Below are positions 62,291-64,000 of a stretch of DNA of 64,000 nt, one piece after another. Source of the DNA: an uncultured Gammaproteobacteria bacterium (GTDB lineage: Bacteria > Pseudomonadota > Gammaproteobacteria > Pseudomonadales > Pseudohongiellaceae); NCBI GenBank assembly GCA_913060695.1, contig CAJXUA010000020.1, positions 1 to 64,000 of the forward strand, in the 5' to 3' direction. Each line of letters begins with the position of its first letter. Within the stretch, counting starts at the first letter, position 1. The position numbers were made by a program, and so were the translations under genes. Below the pieces are notes generated by a model. It searched no databases and was not told the DNA's origin. It saw only the letters and a list, made by a program, of their open reading frames with translations.

Positions 62291-62311
62291 ACTTACACAC
62301 AGAAAAAGGGC

Positions 62312-62340
62312 TTGCATTCGAGTCGTTTGCGCTCTATCTT
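62312..62340 (+). promoter_or_regulatory. Sigma-70-like nrdA promoter
   Basis: TTGCAT (62312-62317), 17 bases, TATCTT (62335-62340). The -10 lies inside the first NrdR box. Start expected near 62347. Confidence 0.5.
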
Positions 62341-62344
62341 GTGC
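62329..62344 (+). promoter_or_regulatory. NrdR box 1
   Basis: GCGCTCTATCTTGTGC matches 11 of 16 bases of the NrdR consensus (ACACWATATATWGTGT). It lies exactly 31 bp upstream of box 2 and overlaps the predicted -10. Confidence 0.6.
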
Positions 62345-62359
62345 CCTTGATTCAGAAAG

Positions 62360-62375
62360 ACCCTATATATAGTAT
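62360..62375 (+). promoter_or_regulatory. NrdR box 2
   Basis: ACCCTATATATAGTAT fits the NrdR consensus well, with the CTATATATAG palindromic core. NrdR represses ribonucleotide reductase operons when dATP is high, binding paired boxes about three helical turns apart, as seen here. Confidence 0.75.
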
Positions 62376-62559
62376 TTGAATCAATTCCGCTTAGCAGATG
62401 AAAAACAGCGATACAAGCGCTATCTCCCTGTTTCTAGCAGGGAAATCACGACACGCAACATCAGGCACAATCGACCACAAAGTCATGCAGTCTTCGGTTT
62501 CCGTCACCCCAGCAGCCCCGCGGGATCGAATAGACATAAAAACATCATGGAGATCCTCA
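62376..62559. other. Long nrdA leader
   Basis: About 185 bases between NrdR box 2 and the nrdA start. Contains a short CCCTG/CAGGG hairpin near 62426-62442. No open frame with a good Shine-Dalgarno was found; an ATG at 62547 is out of frame with nrdA. Confidence 0.4.
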
Positions 62560-64000
62560 ATGCAGACCGAACCCCAAAGTCAATCTAGCGCCAGCACCTC
62601 TGCGCAGACGGGCAAAACTCAATCTTCCTCTGCGAGTTCTGCCACCGCGCCAGGGCAAATCCGCGTCATTAAACGTAATGGCGCTGTTGTGGGCTACGAC
62701 GAGTCGAAAGTCGTCGTCGCTATCACCAAGGCTTATCTAGCAGTAGAGGGTGGCACCGCCGCGGCGTCTTCGCGCGTGCATGACACCGTGGTCAAACTGG
62801 GCAAACAGATCAGCGTTATCTTCCGTCGCCGCATGCCTTCGGGAGGCACGATTCACATTGAGGATATCCAGGATCAGGTCGAGCTGGCGCTGATGCGCAC
62901 TGGCGAGCACAAGGTTGCGCGCAGCTATGTACTCTACCGCGCCGAGCGCGCGCGCCTACGCGACCAACAACGCGTGCGTGAGCACGAAGAGATTCCTGCG
63001 ATCAACGTGACCTATGCCGACGGCACACAGGGCCCACTGGATACATTGCGCCTGCGCACCGTTATCGACGAGGCCTGCGAGGGGCTCGATAGCGTATCTG
63101 CAGATGCCATCTACACCGAGACCATCAAGAATCTTTACCCAGGCGTGCGCATTGCCGACGTGCGGACCTCCTCCGTCATGACCGCCCGCACCATGGTTGA
63201 GAAAGATCCAAATTACTCTTATGTGACTGCGCGTCTGCTGCTGGACACCCTGCGCTCCGAGGCTTTGAGCTTCCTTGGCATAGCCGAGAACGCCACTCAG
63301 GGCGAGATGCACTACCGCTACCCTGCTGCGCTGCGCACCTATATCGAGAAAGGCGCCGAGCTTGGTCTGCTGTCTCCGCACCTGCTCGACTACGACTTAG
63401 AAGTATTGGGCGAGGCTCTGAAGGCAGAGCGTGACGCACAGTTCACCTATCTGGGCCTACAGACTCTGTACGACCGCTACTTTATCCACAGCGAAGGCGT
63501 GCGTTTCGAGCTGCCACAAGTATTCTTCATGCGCGTCGCCATGGGCCTAGCGTCCAACGAAGAGAACCGCGAAGAGCGTGCGATCGAGTTCTACAACCTG
63601 ATCTCCAGCTTCGACTATATGACCTCGACTCCGCAGCTGTTTAACTCCGGCACCCTGCGTCCGCAGTTATCCTCTTGCTTCCTGACGACAGTGCCCGATG
63701 ACCTGCACGGCATCTACAGCGCCATCCGCGACAACGCCATGCTCTCTAAGTGGGCTGGCGGTCTTGGTAACGACTGGACGCCAGTGCGCGCACTGGGTGC
63801 CCACATCACTGGCACCAATGGCAAGTCACAGGGTGTAGTGCCCTTCCTGAAAGTCGTGAACGACACGGCCGTGGCCGTGAACCAGGGTGGCAAGCGTAAG
63901 GGGGCCGTGTGTGCCTACCTAGAGACTTGGCACTTGGACATCGAAGAGTTCATCGAGCTGCGTAAGAACACTGGTGACGATCGTCGCCGTACCCACGACA
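62560..64000 (+). CDS. nrdA: Class I ribonucleotide reductase alpha subunit NrdA (partial)
   Basis: The first 480 codons, continuing past the right edge. A Ser/Thr/Gln-rich N-terminal 30 residues precede ATP-cone 1 (RVIKRNG..., ITKAYLAVEGGTAAASS, MPSGGTIHIEDIQDQVE). A second ATP-cone-like domain (INVTYADGTQG...NLYPGVRIADV) and the start of the catalytic barrel follow, including the FNSGTLRPQLSSCFL cysteine. The radical-site NxCxE motif would lie beyond the window. Two cones match the long Pseudomonas NrdA. The start is the ATG at 62560; the frame stays open throughout. Confidence 0.95.
   Translation, partial: MQTEPQSQSSASTSAQTGKTQSSSASSATAPGQIRVIKRNGAVVGYDESKVVVAITKAYLAVEGGTAAASSRVHDTVVKLGKQISVIFRRRMPSGGTIHIEDIQDQVELALMRTGEHKVARSYVLYRAERARLRDQQRVREHEEIPAINVTYADGTQGPLDTLRLRTVIDEACEGLDSVSADAIYTETIKNLYPGVRIADVRTSSVMTARTMVEKDPNYSYVTARLLLDTLRSEALSFLGIAENATQGEMHYRYPAALRTYIEKGAELGLLSPHLLDYDLEVLGEALKAERDAQFTYLGLQTLYDRYFIHSEGVRFELPQVFFMRVAMGLASNEENREERAIEFYNLISSFDYMTSTPQLFNSGTLRPQLSSCFLTTVPDDLHGIYSAIRDNAMLSKWAGGLGNDWTPVRALGAHITGTNGKSQGVVPFLKVVNDTAVAVNQGGKRKGAVCAYLETWHLDIEEFIELRKNTGDDRRRTHD

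Noticed and set aside
62282-62301. Replication origin
   Set aside because: Only one perfect DnaA box and a weak second; no AT-rich unwinding region, dnaA or gidA/mnmG nearby. The link to nrdA is a better explanation.

Overview
The window is a chromosomal segment of a polarly flagellated gammaproteobacterium, in or near the Pseudomonadales/Cellvibrionales (marine, by overall flavour). Reasons: a flagellar cluster with FlhF/FlhG, FleS/FleR, MotY and sigma-54-type promoters; a long two-ATP-cone NrdA of the Pseudomonas type; a complete ccmABCDEFGHI operon; and Pseudomonas-like GTAG-headed REP sequences. No rRNA, tRNA, CRISPR array, prophage or transposase gene was found. The genus cannot be named from sequence alone.

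Layout. 1-7.2 kb: housekeeping genes (YciO-type protein, YciI-like protein, cyclophilin, exonuclease III, an orphan HemD-type synthase, a 33-residue membrane peptide not previously called here, MoaB, MoaA, an AMP-forming acyl-CoA ligase). 7.4-14.8 kb: system I cytochrome c maturation operon, read leftwards (ccmA to ccmI). 15.1-37.9 kb: a compact flagellar cluster read leftwards: fleSR, fliEFGHIJ, fliK, fliLMNOPQR, flhBA, flhF, flhG, fliA and a DUF2802 gene. The chemotaxis and stator block (cheYZAB, motCD, cheW) that normally follows fliA in Pseudomonas is absent, and so are fleQ and flagellin. 38.1-40.5 kb: dcd and a Deg-type protease. 40.8-45.8 kb: small accessory genes (PspB-like protein, TIGR02466 oxygenase, BioY, two GFA proteins, methyltransferase, SRPBCC protein, GNAT, a secreted hypothetical). 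45.8-53.9 kb: metG, rubredoxin, a ModE-type regulator, an MscS channel, a soluble RnfB homologue with nth, argG and motY. 54.0-64.0 kb: pyrC-rnt, grxD, argF, a PAS-GGDEF-EAL protein, an ECF sigma/anti-sigma/DUF4097 module, and the 5' part of nrdA running off the right edge.

Regulation visible in the sequence. Near-consensus sigma-54 (-24/-12) elements precede fleS, fliL and fliK, with a weaker one before flhA. A near-consensus sigma-28 promoter precedes motY, so the flagellar hierarchy RpoN/FleSR, then FliA, then motor parts can be read from the DNA. Upstream of nrdA two NrdR boxes lie exactly 31 bp apart, the first overlapping a sigma-70-like promoter, with a perfect DnaA box further upstream.

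Repeats. Two kinds of palindromic repeat occupy the intergenic gaps. One is GTAGGAGC-headed REP/BIME elements with three different stem types. The other is a family of about 110-165 bp hairpin elements with a conserved core and copy-specific outer arms. In that family all eight internal mismatches of the outer stems become G-U pairs on the same element-relative strand. This hairpin family, two copies of which sit head-on between fliR and flhB, is the most unusual structure here.
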